In this document: positions 1 through 9,591 of the stretch, piece after piece
How the letters are laid out: the number at the start of each line of letters is the position of its first letter
How positions within the stretch are numbered: position 1 is the first letter of the stretch
Assembly: GCF_000633455.1 (NCBI RefSeq)
Contig: NZ_AYMG01000013.1
Location: 62,001 to 126,000 of the forward strand
Origin: Pedobacter jeongneungensis
GTDB lineage: Bacteria > Bacteroidota > Bacteroidia > Sphingobacteriales > Sphingobacteriaceae
DNA: 64,000 nt
Direction of reading: 5' to 3'
Translations under genes and position numbers: made by a program
The notes under the pieces: model-generated
The model's database searches: none
Told to the model about the DNA's origin: nothing
The model's input: the letters and a program-made list of their open reading frames with translations, nothing else

Positions 1-275
1 ATCAAACCTTTACACTACCTGCCGGTAATTACAGTTTTGAAATTGTGATGGCCAAAAACGAGGCCCTCGATCCGGTGTACATTGTAGCAGCCGCCGGAGA
101 TACACTTCCTGATGTGGCGGATGTAACAACATCATTAGGTTACACCAATTTTGCCAATAACAAATTTCAGTTTAGCCTGGCGCAACCTACAAAAGTTTCA
201 ATCGGTTTCCTGGCCTCTATGACTACGGGTAACCAGTTTTGGATTGTAAAATCAGTTACGCTGAAATCACTTTAA
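1..275 (+). CDS. C-terminal end of a surface-type protein, DUF5013-like (partial)
   Basis: The reading frame is open from the left edge (first full codon at base 3) and stops with TAA at 273-275, so only about the last 90 residues are seen and the start lies outside the window. The visible part alternates beta strands with short motifs such as YIVAAAGDTLPD and VSIGFLASM. These resemble the C-terminal DUF5013-type beta domain of Bacteroidota surface lipoproteins in polysaccharide utilisation loci. It converges on the arabinan-type enzyme genes, with a terminator between them. The family name is from memory of the pattern and is moderately uncertain; membership of a glycan locus is inferred from context. 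Confidence 0.55.
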   Translation, partial: QTFTLPAGNYSFEIVMAKNEALDPVYIVAAAGDTLPDVADVTTSLGYTNFANNKFQFSLAQPTKVSIGFLASMTTGNQFWIVKSVTLKSL

Positions 276-330
276 GCCAATGAAAAACAACAGCTGACAA
301 CATTAAAGACATTTTCTGTTAATCGGTTTT

Positions 331-372
331 AACCGGAAAGAGCGTTTTACGAAACATTCTTTCCGGTTTTTT
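331..372 (+). terminator. Intrinsic terminator of the partial surface protein gene
   Basis: The perfect 10-bp arms AACCGGAAAG (331-340) and CTTTCCGGTT (359-368) run directly into a T tract ending at 372. It lies 55 bases after the stop codon at 275. Confidence 0.8.
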
Positions 373-388
373 ATGCTACCATAATCTT

Positions 389-419
389 TAAGATTCCCGC
401 CTGCGTGGGAATGACGACC
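389..419. repeat. Short dispersed palindrome, ATTCCCGC...GGGAATGACGA type
   Basis: AAGATTCCCGCC at 389-400 pairs imperfectly with GTGGGAAT, followed by GACGACC. The same word combination recurs at 42527-42553 (AAGATTCCCGC-ATGT-GCGGGAATGACGACC), so this is a dispersed element rather than a gene-specific site. Confidence 0.6.
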
Positions 420-427
420 ATTCTTTT

Positions 428-1393
428 TTATTTCGCTTTTTTCACTCCTTCACTTGTCATTACAATTCTTTTGATCGTTCCATCACTGTTGTAGTTTAAA
501 TAATCAATGCAAACTGATCTTCTAAAGCTACCGCCATCGGTATTAATTGCTCCGTTATGGTAAATAAAATACGATTTTCCTTTAAAATCGATGATGGCCT
601 GGTGATTGGTATTTGAATTTCCGGCAATTTCATTTAAAATGCCTTTATATTCCCATGGGCCGTTTACATTCTTGCTCATGGCATAAACAATCTTTTCGGG
701 GAAACCTGATGCATAAGATAAATAATACCAGTTTTTGCGTTTGTGAATCCAGGGTGCTTCCGTAAATTCGGGAACGTTTACTTTCTGAATGGGACCATCC
801 AATTCGATCATATTTTTTTTCAATTTGGCATAATAGCATTGTTGATTGCCCCAAAATAGATATGCCTGTCCGTCATCATCAATAATTACCGTTGGATCAA
901 TATCATCCCAGCTAATTTTTACATCAGTGGTCATGTCGTTGGTAATCAAAGCTTTTCCAATCGCATCTTTAAAAGGACCACGCGGGTTATCGGCTACGGC
1001 AACACCAATTGATTTACCATGCATCGTGCCATGCTGGATGGCCACATACCAATAAAATTTTCCATCACGTTCAATGACCTGCGAAGCCCATGCATCATCG
1101 CTGGCCCAAGCAAAACTTTTTACATTTAATGGCGATTGATGCTCCTTCCAAGTCACCATATCGGCCGATGAATAACATAACCATTCGTGCATTTCATAAC
1201 GTTCCTTGCCTTTGGGTGCAACATCGTGTCCGGTATATAAATAAACCGAATCACCATAAACTAAAGCTGCGGGATCAGCAGTATATTTGTCTGTAATAAT
1301 CGGGTTGCCTTTCGAAACAATGGTTTTCTCTTGTGCTTTTGCTGCTAATAAACTAATTGAAAAACCTAAGAGCGATAAGAATATTTTTTTCAT
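428..1393 (-). CDS. Secreted glycoside hydrolase family 43 (arabinosidase/xylosidase type)
   Basis: This 321-residue protein has a Sec signal peptide (hydrophobic residues 4-17, cleavage near AKAQ) and one five-bladed beta-propeller domain. The expected GH43 acidic residues are present: D40 in TADPAAL (base), D166 in DDIDPT (pKa modulator) and E212 in FTEAPWI (acid). Family 43 removes L-arabinofuranosyl or D-xylosyl units from arabinan, arabinoxylan or oligosaccharides, here probably in the periplasm. It is the last gene of a minus-strand run with GH97 and two GH51 enzymes, which favours an arabinose-containing substrate. The exact specificity cannot be read from the sequence. Its ATG lies 42 bases beyond the upstream stop codon. 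Confidence 0.88.
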   Translation of the reverse strand: MKKIFLSLLGFSISLLAAKAQEKTIVSKGNPIITDKYTADPAALVYGDSVYLYTGHDVAPKGKERYEMHEWLCYSSADMVTWKEHQSPLNVKSFAWASDDAWASQVIERDGKFYWYVAIQHGTMHGKSIGVAVADNPRGPFKDAIGKALITNDMTTDVKISWDDIDPTVIIDDDGQAYLFWGNQQCYYAKLKKNMIELDGPIQKVNVPEFTEAPWIHKRKNWYYLSYASGFPEKIVYAMSKNVNGPWEYKGILNEIAGNSNTNHQAIIDFKGKSYFIYHNGAINTDGGSFRRSVCIDYLNYNSDGTIKRIVMTSEGVKKAK

Positions 1394-1434
1394 GGTTATT
1401 GGGTTAATAATAAAAGTAGATCAGTTTTTTCATG

Positions 1435-3366
1435 TTATTCTATCACTAAAACAAATCCTCCATGTGGTTTCATGGTAATTTTAATATTTGCATTTGAAGT
1501 AAGTTCACTTTTAACAAAAGAAAGGTCTTCGTTTCCATCTGTAATTAATGTGGCTGTTTTTCCTCCAAATTTACTGCCATCGAAGCTGATTTCTTTTGCC
1601 ATAGTTTCTCCGTTTATGCCACCGATATACCACTTGTTGCCCGATTTTCTGGCCATTACCACAAACTTGCCCGGATAACCGTCAATCAGTTTCGTATCTG
1701 TCCAGCTTGCCGGAAAATTTTGCAAAAATGTTTTAACGTATGCAGGTACTTTAGCCATTCCATCAGGCGTTTCTGCCAAATGCTGCACACCAGACTGGAA
1801 AATTACAGGTAAGGCGAGTTCGAAACCATTTGTGGTGTTACGGTTTATTTTTGGGAGTTTGTTCAACGTCATTGGTGTAAAATCCATCGGGTCGAACACA
1901 TTTCTGGTAAAAGGGATGGTAGTGGCATGAAGGGGCTCTTCATTTGCATTTTCCTGTTCGAAAGTAATAAACTCCATTCCTTTGATCGATTCCATGGTAA
2001 CCAGGTTAGGGTAGGTACGTTGCCAGCCTCTTGGCAAGGTGGCCCCGTGGCAGTTTACACTTAAACCGAATTTAGCGGCATCTTCAAAAATTTCAAGATA
2101 ATATTTAATCATCGATTGGCCATCTCCACCAAAAAAGTCGACCTTAATGCCTTTAATGCCCATTTTTTGGAGCATTGCAAATTCTTTTAAGCGGCTTTCT
2201 TTAACATTAAGTTTGTTTCTGGGTGTGTATTTTACGGTATTCCAATCGCCTGCAGAATTATACCAAAGGATTAAACCCACATTTTTTGATTTAGCATAAT
2301 CTGCGAGTTCCTGCATTTTATCAAAACCGATTTTGGTATCCCAGTCTACATCAATCAGGCAAAATTCCCATTTCATGTCTGCAGCAAAATCGATGTATTT
2401 CTTTTGAACATCATAAGTGATGGAGTTATCCTTTAAAATAATCCAGCTCCATGAGGCCTTGCCCAACTGAAATAAATCGGGGTTAATGTTGCTTTTAGCA
2501 GGATAAGCCAGATCGGTCCCCAGGGTAGATCCGGTGATGGTTTTTAAACTGCCGATGGCAATAATGCGCCAGGGTGTGTACCATGGCAATTCAGATTCGG
2601 GGTTTACATTTTGCCCTGTAAAAGCTTCCTTTTGATCAGGAAACCCAACTTCATAATTTCCATCGGCTGAATTTTGTTTAAGCCGTGTTGCGCAATAACT
2701 GCCATCCAGGCCACTTTCTGAAATTAAAAGCCAGGTATCTTTATAGTTGAACAAAGCCGGATAAACCCAGCCTGCATTTGTTGGGGCAGGGGTACCCACA
2801 TTAATTTCCTTTTTGTAATATTCTTCGTAAGATGGGTTTGTACTTTCCCAGCCTGTTTTAGCGACAGACATGGGCTGCATCCAGGCTTTAGCATCTTTAA
2901 AAAAATGAAAAGAGGTTTTTTCTTCCGCTAACTTTTTAATTTTTGCATCACGATCAGGAAAATAATAACGGAAGGCAACACCATCATCAGATACCTGGAA
3001 GATGACATCCATTTTCTGCTTCGATGGTGTTTGTAAATGGATTATTCTTTTGTTAGCGGCATAATTGTTAAGTAAGCGCTTTGCATTTTTTAAAGTATAG
3101 CTGTCTTTAACCAGTTCGTTTTTAGAAACTGATAAAATGGAAAGTTTTTTTGAAAAATCTTGGTCAGTGCGAATCAAACCCAAACTGGATTTATTAAGCA
3201 CTTCAGCACCATTTCGGCTGATGGAATAAGATAATTGCTGCTGCGCTAAAACAACAGTAACCTTAAGGCTTTTATCAGGACTGCTGATCTCGTATCTGTT
3301 TTGCGCATGTAGCGTTTGTATGGTGGCAATTATTGAAAATGCCAGGACAAGGGCTTTATGTTTCAT
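1435..3366 (-). CDS. Secreted GH97 glycosidase, retaining type (alpha-galactosidase or beta-L-arabinopyranosidase)
   Basis: This 643-residue enzyme starts at the ATG at 3366 (an in-frame GTG lies one codon upstream) and has a signal peptide ending near HAQ. It has the GH97 plan: an N-terminal beta-sandwich up to about residue 285, a barrel around 300-560 and a C-terminal beta domain. The barrel carries KVDFFGGD, where D410 matches the nucleophile of the retaining GH97 subgroup; the acid/base is probably E459 or E464. Inverting SusB-type enzymes use glutamates instead, so starch is unlikely. Known retaining members are alpha-galactosidases, and at least one beta-L-arabinopyranosidase is known in Bacteroides. 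The arabinofuranosidase neighbours make the latter attractive, but that is inference. It starts 7 bases after the GH51 stop. Confidence 0.85.
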   Translation of the reverse strand: MKHKALVLAFSIIATIQTLHAQNRYEISSPDKSLKVTVVLAQQQLSYSISRNGAEVLNKSSLGLIRTDQDFSKKLSILSVSKNELVKDSYTLKNAKRLLNNYAANKRIIHLQTPSKQKMDVIFQVSDDGVAFRYYFPDRDAKIKKLAEEKTSFHFFKDAKAWMQPMSVAKTGWESTNPSYEEYYKKEINVGTPAPTNAGWVYPALFNYKDTWLLISESGLDGSYCATRLKQNSADGNYEVGFPDQKEAFTGQNVNPESELPWYTPWRIIAIGSLKTITGSTLGTDLAYPAKSNINPDLFQLGKASWSWIILKDNSITYDVQKKYIDFAADMKWEFCLIDVDWDTKIGFDKMQELADYAKSKNVGLILWYNSAGDWNTVKYTPRNKLNVKESRLKEFAMLQKMGIKGIKVDFFGGDGQSMIKYYLEIFEDAAKFGLSVNCHGATLPRGWQRTYPNLVTMESIKGMEFITFEQENANEEPLHATTIPFTRNVFDPMDFTPMTLNKLPKINRNTTNGFELALPVIFQSGVQHLAETPDGMAKVPAYVKTFLQNFPASWTDTKLIDGYPGKFVVMARKSGNKWYIGGINGETMAKEISFDGSKFGGKTATLITDGNEDLSFVKSELTSNANIKITMKPHGGFVLVIE

Positions 3367-3373
3367 CACGGGA

Positions 3374-4915
3374 TTATTTTAATTCGAGTACAACAACAGA
3401 TTGTGCAGGAAGCTCCACTTTCAACGTATTTCCTGATTTTTTGGCTCCGGTAAATTTTGCATTGTGCACTTTATTGGTATCGGTAAACGTATTTACATCA
3501 GTAAGTTGTGCCGATGTTAAAATCTGGCCGGTAACGGTTTTCCATTTTAATTCTCCAAGATCTGTGTTTAAAGCAATTTTATTTTTTGGATCGAGGTTAA
3601 CCAGCGAAATATGGATGGCACCTGTACTATCCTGCGATGCTGAAACATTCAACGCCGGGATTTTTTTGTCCCCTAAACTATAATCAGGACTTGTGAAATT
3701 AATGGGCAGGTATTTGGCATCCATGTGCACCTTGTATAGATCGAAAACATGATAAGTGGGGGTAAGCACCATTTTATCTTTTTCAGTTAAAATTAAAGCC
3801 TGTAATACATTAATGGTTTGCGCCAGGTTTGCCATTCTTACACGGTCAGAATGATTATTGAAAATATTCAGCGTTGTTCCGGCAATTAAGGCATCGCGCA
3901 GGCTATTCTGCTGGTAAAGAAAACCAGGATTTGTGCCAGGCTCCACATCAGTCCAGATTCCCCATTCATCAACAACCAATGCTACTTTCTTTTTTGGATC
4001 GTATTTATCCATAATAGCCGAGTGTTTGCTCACAATTTCTTCCATACGCAAGCAGTTTTTCATGGTGTTGAAATACTGCTCTTCATCAAATTTGGTGGCC
4101 GAACCTTTGGCGCTCCAATTGCCTGTAGGCAGGGTATAATAATGTAGGGTCAATCCCCACATTCTACCTGGGCCAATGTTTTTCATACAGGTTTCTGTCC
4201 AGCGGTAATCTTCAGAATTAGCGCCACTGGCAATTCTTTTTAAAGGCGCACCAGCATAATCTCTGGCATAAGTGGCATATCTTCTGTACAGATCGCTATA
4301 ATATTCAGGAGTCATATTTCCTCCACAGCCCCAACTCTCGTTACCAACGCCCCAAAAAGAAACTTTCCAGGGTTTATCCATACCATTTTGTTTGCGGATG
4401 GCTGTCATTGGGCTTACGCCGTCAAAATTGAGGTATTCTACCCATTTGGCCATTTCCTCAACGGTTCCGCTGCCAACGTTGCCAGCAATGTAAGGTTCGC
4501 AATCGAGCATTTTACACAGATCCAGAAACTCGTGTGTACCAAAACTATTGTCTTCAGTTACGCCTCCCCAGTTGGTATTCACCATTTTGGGGCGTTCGTT
4601 TCTTGGGCCTATACCATCACGCCAATGGTATTCGTCGGCAAAACAACCGCCTGGCCAGCGCAGGTTAGGCACTTTTATTTTTTTTAAGGCATCCACCACA
4701 TCTAATCTGATTCTACCTTTATTCGGAATGGTGGAGTTTTCACCCACCCAGAAGCCATCATAAATACAGCGGCCCAAATGCTCGGAAAAATGGCCATAAA
4801 TGTGTTTGCTAACAATTTGATTTCCTGCAGGTTTAACGCTGAGCAAAGTTTCGTTTTGCGCATGGGCAAACAGACCGCTGCAGAGCAGAGCAATAGAAAA
4901 GAATAATTTTTTCAT
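3374..4915 (-). CDS. Secreted GH51 alpha-L-arabinofuranosidase (short form)
   Basis: This 513-residue enzyme has a signal peptide cleaved near AHAQ, followed by the complete GH51 barrel and C-terminal beta-sandwich. Family signatures are [15 protein letters not shown] at about residues 84-98, the acid/base E193 in [10 protein letters not shown] and the nucleophile E317 in [10 protein letters not shown]51 enzymes release terminal alpha-L-arabinofuranose from arabinan side chains, arabinoxylan and oligosaccharides. The signal peptide places it outside the cytoplasm, unlike many GH51 enzymes. It lies 35 bases downstream of the larger GH51 gene and 7 bases upstream of the GH97 start, so the genes are almost certainly co-transcribed. 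Confidence 0.92.
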   Translation of the reverse strand: MKKLFFSIALLCSGLFAHAQNETLLSVKPAGNQIVSKHIYGHFSEHLGRCIYDGFWVGENSTIPNKGRIRLDVVDALKKIKVPNLRWPGGCFADEYHWRDGIGPRNERPKMVNTNWGGVTEDNSFGTHEFLDLCKMLDCEPYIAGNVGSGTVEEMAKWVEYLNFDGVSPMTAIRKQNGMDKPWKVSFWGVGNESWGCGGNMTPEYYSDLYRRYATYARDYAGAPLKRIASGANSEDYRWTETCMKNIGPGRMWGLTLHYYTLPTGNWSAKGSATKFDEEQYFNTMKNCLRMEEIVSKHSAIMDKYDPKKKVALVVDEWGIWTDVEPGTNPGFLYQQNSLRDALIAGTTLNIFNNHSDRVRMANLAQTINVLQALILTEKDKMVLTPTYHVFDLYKVHMDAKYLPINFTSPDYSLGDKKIPALNVSASQDSTGAIHISLVNLDPKNKIALNTDLGELKWKTVTGQILTSAQLTDVNTFTDTNKVHNAKFTGAKKSGNTLKVELPAQSVVVLELK

Positions 4916-4950
4916 CGTTTATATGGGTTTCGTTGGTGTGGTTCTCGGTT

Positions 4951-6951
4951 TTAGTTAAAAGGGATTTTAATCACGCTGAAAGAATAGGGTTTTAGGCTGG
5001 TATTTAATTTTTTGCCCTTTAAATTTATCGCAGAAACTTTTGGACTTAAGGCCTGGGGATTATCGAATGAATTTACCTGGTTGAGGTTCGAATCAGCCAA
5101 TTCTTCTATTTTTCCGTTGCTTTTTAATTTGGTTTTTCCATCTATTTCAAAATCAATTGATTGGCTTTTATCTGTGTTGTTGGCAATTTTGATAATCAGT
5201 TCTTTTTTGTTTTTATCGAGTACAGAAGAGGCATACAATCCATCCTGCCCGATGATATTTTTATCATCCAAAGTGATTGAAACCACGTCAGTTCCTTTAT
5301 TGGTGGCAAAAAGTTTTTGCACATAATAATCGGGTGTACCATAAACATTCAGGTTATCCACCCAAATCATATCCGGAGCCCACTGCCAGGCATCAATATG
5401 TGCAAAAAGCGGTGCGTAAGAAGCCATTTGAACCACATCGGCGTTGCGCTCCAAACCCGTCATAAAAGCCGCTGAAGCCAATGCACTTTGCCAGTTATTA
5501 CGGTTGCTGCCAATGAAGTTTTTATCGGCATGAACTGCGTATTCGCCCACAAAAACCTTCGATTCGTTCCGTGGATAATTATCATAGCGTGATGCATTTT
5601 TCAAAAACCAATCTGCCGGGCGATAGTAATGTTCATCTATAAAATCGGCCTTGTTTTCTCTTAACGAAGTATTAAGCAGGTTAAAACGGTCACCCTCCGG
5701 ATCAGTGCCCGAACTGTTGATGAGTTTAAAATCAGGATATTTTGCTTTAATGGCCTTGGTGAAAATGGCTAAACGTTCCAGGTATTGAGGTCCCCAGTTT
5801 TCATTTCCAATGCCCATCATTTTTAGGTTAAAAGGTTTCGGGTGACCCAAATCTGCCCTCATTTTACCCCATTTGGTATTTACATCGCCATTGGCAAATT
5901 CGATCAGGTCAAGGGCATCCTGTACATAAGGATCAAGCTCATCCAGGGCAGCCACTTCCGCTGTATTAAACTGGCAGGCCATGCCGCAGTTTAAAATGGG
6001 CAGGGCATCTGAACCGATATCTTCTGCCAGTTGGAAATATTCGAAAAATCCCAAACCAAAACTCTGGTAATAATCTGGTGCTGAGCGGTAAGCAAATTCA
6101 GTATTCCACCGGTTGATGATCAATTGCCTGTCTTCAATAGGGCCTATTGTTTTTTTCCATTGATAGCGGTTTGCCAAATCGGTACCTTCTACAATGCATC
6201 CTCCGGGGAAACGGATAAAGCCAGGTTTCATATCAGCCAAAAGCTGAACCATATCTGCTCTTAATCCTTGCTTGCGACCTTTCCAGGTATCACTGGGAAA
6301 GAGCGAGAGCATATCTAAATCAATCTGGCCTTTCCCTTCAAATACGATGGCAAATTTTGCTTTTGGATCTGTTTCTGTGGCGATAAAACTGGCCGATTGT
6401 TTTTTCCAATCGCCGCCGCTTTGCTCTGGAACAAGATTTCCTTCTCCAATAACTTTGTTGTTTGCACTTAACAGCTGCAGGTGCAGGGTTACACCCGGGC
6501 TTTTCTGACGGTACATTACCGAGAAATCATATCGCAACCCTTTTTTTACGCCTATGCCTTTAAAACCCTCGTTGGTGATGCCAAAAGTGCCGTTTTCGTT
6601 GTTGATTTGTAAGTAACGCGGGTTGGCTGTATTTACTTCCTTACGGTTAACAATCAAAATTTCGCCTTCATTGGCTTTTTTTCGCTGAATGCTCCAGCCC
6701 ATCAAGGGTTTGGTAAACTCGAACGACCTGTTTTTGATCAGTTCAGCATAAATTCCGCCATCGGCACCAAAGTTGATATCTTCAAAAAACACACCCCACA
6801 TATTTGGCTGAACCTTAGCAATGGATTGATCTAACTTAATTTTGACCACTTTCGGGCTTTGAGCTTGCAGCAACAGTGGGATGGCTGTAAAACTTAGCGA
6901 AGAAGCAAAACAGGCGTTTAACACGCTTTTTTTAAGGGCGTTTAGTTTCAT
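4951..6951 (-). CDS. Secreted GH51 alpha-L-arabinofuranosidase with inserted carbohydrate-binding-like domain (long form)
   Basis: This 666-residue protein opens the enzyme run. A signal peptide (hydrophobic to about residue 30) precedes VQPNMWGVFFEDINFGADGG, the usual start of long GH51 enzymes. Residues about 85-220 look like a CBM4/9-like beta-sandwich insertion, and the barrel follows with FIRFPGGC at 245-252. E384 in GIGNENWG is the predicted acid/base and E470 in FVGEYAVH the nucleophile. Two GH51 genes side by side usually divide the work between linkages or chain lengths; which does which cannot be read here. It is probably the first gene of the transcript, as 380 bases of A+T-rich sequence precede it. 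Confidence 0.92.
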   Translation of the reverse strand: MKLNALKKSVLNACFASSLSFTAIPLLLQAQSPKVVKIKLDQSIAKVQPNMWGVFFEDINFGADGGIYAELIKNRSFEFTKPLMGWSIQRKKANEGEILIVNRKEVNTANPRYLQINNENGTFGITNEGFKGIGVKKGLRYDFSVMYRQKSPGVTLHLQLLSANNKVIGEGNLVPEQSGGDWKKQSASFIATETDPKAKFAIVFEGKGQIDLDMLSLFPSDTWKGRKQGLRADMVQLLADMKPGFIRFPGGCIVEGTDLANRYQWKKTIGPIEDRQLIINRWNTEFAYRSAPDYYQSFGLGFFEYFQLAEDIGSDALPILNCGMACQFNTAEVAALDELDPYVQDALDLIEFANGDVNTKWGKMRADLGHPKPFNLKMMGIGNENWGPQYLERLAIFTKAIKAKYPDFKLINSSGTDPEGDRFNLLNTSLRENKADFIDEHYYRPADWFLKNASRYDNYPRNESKVFVGEYAVHADKNFIGSNRNNWQSALASAAFMTGLERNADVVQMASYAPLFAHIDAWQWAPDMIWVDNLNVYGTPDYYVQKLFATNKGTDVVSITLDDKNIIGQDGLYASSVLDKNKKELIIKIANNTDKSQSIDFEIDGKTKLKSNGKIEELADSNLNQVNSFDNPQALSPKVSAINLKGKKLNTSLKPYSFSVIKIPFN

Positions 6952-7331
6952 TGGTTTTAATATTTGGTCGATTCTAATTGTAAAAGTAAAATATTTAAAA
7001 TAATAAACGTTATTTGTACGATTATTATTTTGAAATAAAATAATCTACAATGTTATCACGAACAGAAAAATAAACTGGATTTATAAAAGCAGTATAAATT
7101 TGGCTGAAAGAATTAAAAACTGCTGATTGGTAAATGATCGCCATTTAATGGCTTTAATATTTACTATAGCATATTAACATGGAAAAATATAACAACCAAA
7201 AATATTTCGGGTATGTTGCCATGAGATGGAAAATGTAATAATGGAGATATTCCTATTGGGGTTTATATTACTTAATTGATTCTAAGTATGGATAAAAAGT
7301 AATATCTGGTCGTAAGCATTATTAGGTAACT
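6952..7331. other. Gene-free, A+T-rich stretch upstream of the arabinan enzyme genes
   Basis: No open frame of credible length is present on either strand. The part next to the GH51 start is very A+T-rich and holds an imperfect inverted repeat around 7020-7045 (GATTATTAT...AAAATAATC). It is a plausible place for the promoter and a regulator site of the enzyme run, but I cannot identify a convincing TAnnTTTG box. Confidence 0.4.
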
Positions 7332-8183
7332 TTATTGACCTGCGTATTTTTTAAAAACGTGAACCAGGCTTTCCGCAATTATTTTATTGCCTTTATCAGA
7401 AGGGTGCAAACCATCATAGGTCATTTTTATCGCATCTAATGGGTAAGGATAATCATCACTTTTAGGTTGGTAGGGGATAGAAGCCGATTCGGGATATTTA
7501 TAGTTTTGGTACACACCCGTAGATGGATTTTTTAACCTTTTAAATTTGACTGATTCTTCGACTTTAAGCTTTTGATTGTGATAAAGATCAACCACAGGAA
7601 AATTTTCATGTTTGCCAATTTCGGCAATTGCGTTGGCAAACATTTCTAAAGTTTGGCCGTTTTTTGCTTTATACGATCCGAAGGCATTGTTGTTTGCATC
7701 GGCTACATACACAAAATCGTTTCGTTGCATTGGTGTAATGATTACAATTTTAGCATTGGGATTTAAACTTCTGATTTTATCGATGATGATGCGGTAAGCG
7801 CCACAGGTAGTGCCTGTTCCGGTGTTATTGATGTAATCGTTAATTGATCCTACCGGAATTCCTGACCACCAATCGTTAGTGCCCAGAAAAACAGAGTATA
7901 AGTCTGATTGAACAATCCCCAGCTTATCAATTTCTTTTGCGATGCCAACGGTTGTCCAGCCATTATGCCCTTGGTTGATATAATTGATATTTGGTAAACG
8001 GTCTTTTACCCGATCCAGATAACCTTTTTGTACACGGTTTCCGGTTTCTTTTAAATGGTTGTTGAGGTAGGTGATGGAATCGCCAATGGCCGTCCACTTG
8101 ATTTCTTTTGCAGGAATAAACGAAAAATTCATTGCAGTAATGAATAAAAATACGATAGTGAATCGTTTATAGTTTTTGCTCAT
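7332..8183 (-). CDS. Secreted SGNH/GDSL-family esterase
   Basis: This 283-residue protein has a signal-anchor-like N-terminus (hydrophobic 8-24) and the four SGNH blocks: S36 in IGDSITY, a glycine in QGHNGWT, N103 in LGTNDWW, and D257 and H260 in YDGLHPS. Family members deacylate carbohydrates, lipids or other small esters. Next to arabinan-type hydrolases a carbohydrate deacetylase role is plausible, since pectic and xylan side chains are often acetylated. It is separated from the GH51 gene by 380 bases and so may be transcribed on its own. The catalytic residues are clear; the substrate is not. Confidence 0.82.
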   Translation of the reverse strand: MSKNYKRFTIVFLFITAMNFSFIPAKEIKWTAIGDSITYLNNHLKETGNRVQKGYLDRVKDRLPNINYINQGHNGWTTVGIAKEIDKLGIVQSDLYSVFLGTNDWWSGIPVGSINDYINNTGTGTTCGAYRIIIDKIRSLNPNAKIVIITPMQRNDFVYVADANNNAFGSYKAKNGQTLEMFANAIAEIGKHENFPVVDLYHNQKLKVEESVKFKRLKNPSTGVYQNYKYPESASIPYQPKSDDYPYPLDAIKMTYDGLHPSDKGNKIIAESLVHVFKKYAGQ

Positions 8184-8285
8184 AAAAGGTTTCTTAAAAT
8201 GATCTTAATTCATCCTGAAATTGAATGGCGATGAATTTAGGAAGAATATTTTAAGTTTTTTTGATAATGATTTATACCTGAAAGA

Positions 8286-8324
8286 AAATAGATGTATGAT
8301 ATGGTATCAAACATCTATTTTTTT
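8286..8324. terminator. Bidirectional hairpin terminator between esterase and monooxygenase genes
   Basis: Arms AAATAGATGT (8286-8295) and ACATCTATTT (311-320 of the same 8.0-kb block, that is 8311-8320) are perfect. A T run follows on the plus strand, and TTTTCTTT follows on the minus strand. Both flanking genes read minus, so its likely use is ending the TetR/monooxygenase transcript. Confidence 0.65.
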
Positions 8325-8414
8325 AGGACATTGATCGATTTTTATTTCATTTTAAGTTGAGGCATCATATATTTACCTGAAGCAACATATCGATTACAGG
8401 TTAAATAATTTATT

Positions 8415-8444
8415 GGGGTTCCTTAGCAATAGGGAACCTTTTTT
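8415..8444 (-). terminator. Hairpin at the monooxygenase stop codon
   Basis: GGTTCC (8417-8422) pairs with GGAACC (8433-8438) immediately after the stop codon of the minus-strand monooxygenase gene. The T run is on the plus-strand side, so termination of the minus transcript is only a weak proposal; the hairpin at 8286-8324 is the better candidate. Confidence 0.35.
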
Positions 8445-9591
8445 ATTCCCCTCCGATAATATTGATCAAATAATTTAAAGCATTGGTAGAATGAAGTGCT
8501 TCTGTTGATTGCATCGTCATATCGGCCGTTTTCGAAGCCCTTTTCAACATTTGTTTTTCATATGCTGAAACTGCCTCTTCACTATTTTGAAAACGATTAT
8601 CCTTAAAACATTGACTAAGTTCTAAAGCATCGAGCATGGCCATATTTACGCCCTCGCCTGCATAAGGTGGCATTAAATGTGCAGCATCGCCAATCATGGT
8701 TAAATTTGAGATGGTTTCCCAACTTTGATCCAGTGGCATGCAATATTGTGGTCGCGGAACAAAAGCAGCAGATGCATTTTCAAATAATTCCAGCCAAATC
8801 GGATCCCAGTCTGAAAACTCATTTTTAAACCAGTTTATAACCTGGTTTTTATCAGAAAAATCGATGCCTGATTCCTTGGCCCAGGCCTCCGGTGTATTGC
8901 AACCAGTATAGAACACTAAACTGCCATCACCTTTTGAGCTTACAATCAATGATTTTTCACTTCCCATGGCAAATATTTTTCCACCATTTAACAAGGCATG
9001 CATTTTCGGTATGGCAGTTGCTGATGAATAAACAGCACCTTCTACTATGGTAATGCCCGAATAAAATGGTTTAATAGGGGTAATGTAAGGACGGATTTTA
9101 GAGTTTGCGCCATCAGCAGCGATAACAATATCTGCCTGTACAATATCTCCATTCTTAAACTCAATCAGCCACGAACCACTATTGGGTTTAAGTGATACGA
9201 AGTGACTATTCCAGATTACAGTATCCTTTTCTAATGAATCTAAAAGAATCTTTTGTAGCGGACCACGGTCTATTTCAGGTCGAAAAGCTTCTCTGTTATC
9301 CGTATCATTATCCTCAAATACAATATTGCCTTGCTGATCGACAATACGGGTGCGGTCTGCTCCGGGGCGATAATTGGCCATAAATGCATCCATAAGTCCG
9401 GCTGCCTGGAGCGCAGCCAGTCCCGATTCTTCATGTAAATCCAATGTAGCCCCTTTTGGCCGTGCATTTTCGTCAGTGTCGCGTTCGTACACGTTTATAT
9501 TAAAGCCATCCATTTGTAGCAAACGGGCTAAAGTTAAGCCACCCGGACCAGCACCTATGATGGCAATTTTTTTATTTTTAATGTTGTTCAT
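8443..9591 (-). CDS. FAD-dependent monooxygenase, Tet(X) superfamily
   Basis: This 382-residue flavoprotein has the FAD-binding GAGPGGL motif at 13-19, the ribose-binding E36 in VYERD, and the second FAD motif IGDAAHLMPP at 300-309. The layout (TLDLHEESG, DTVIWNS, EFSDWDP) follows Tet(X), the tetracycline-inactivating monooxygenase, along nearly its whole length. Compared from memory with Tet(X), the substrate-contacting Gln192, Arg213 and His234 align with Val, Lys and Val here. The enzyme therefore probably hydroxylates a different compound. It overlaps the upstream TetR gene by 14 bases, making a regulator-enzyme operon. Flavin monooxygenase is secure; drug resistance should not be assumed. 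Confidence 0.85.
   Translation of the reverse strand: MNNIKNKKIAIIGAGPGGLTLARLLQMDGFNINVYERDTDENARPKGATLDLHEESGLAALQAAGLMDAFMANYRPGADRTRIVDQQGNIVFEDNDTDNREAFRPEIDRGPLQKILLDSLEKDTVIWNSHFVSLKPNSGSWLIEFKNGDIVQADIVIAADGANSKIRPYITPIKPFYSGITIVEGAVYSSATAIPKMHALLNGGKIFAMGSEKSLIVSSKGDGSLVFYTGCNTPEAWAKESGIDFSDKNQVINWFKNEFSDWDPIWLELFENASAAFVPRPQYCMPLDQSWETISNLTMIGDAAHLMPPYAGEGVNMAMLDALELSQCFKDNRFQNSEEAVSAYEKQMLKRASKTADMTMQSTEALHSTNALNYLINIIGGE

Noticed and set aside
4388..4763. Plus-strand open frames inside the GH51 gene and many similar frames elsewhere
   Set aside because: They are antisense or out-of-frame shadows of well-supported genes, with no domains of their own.
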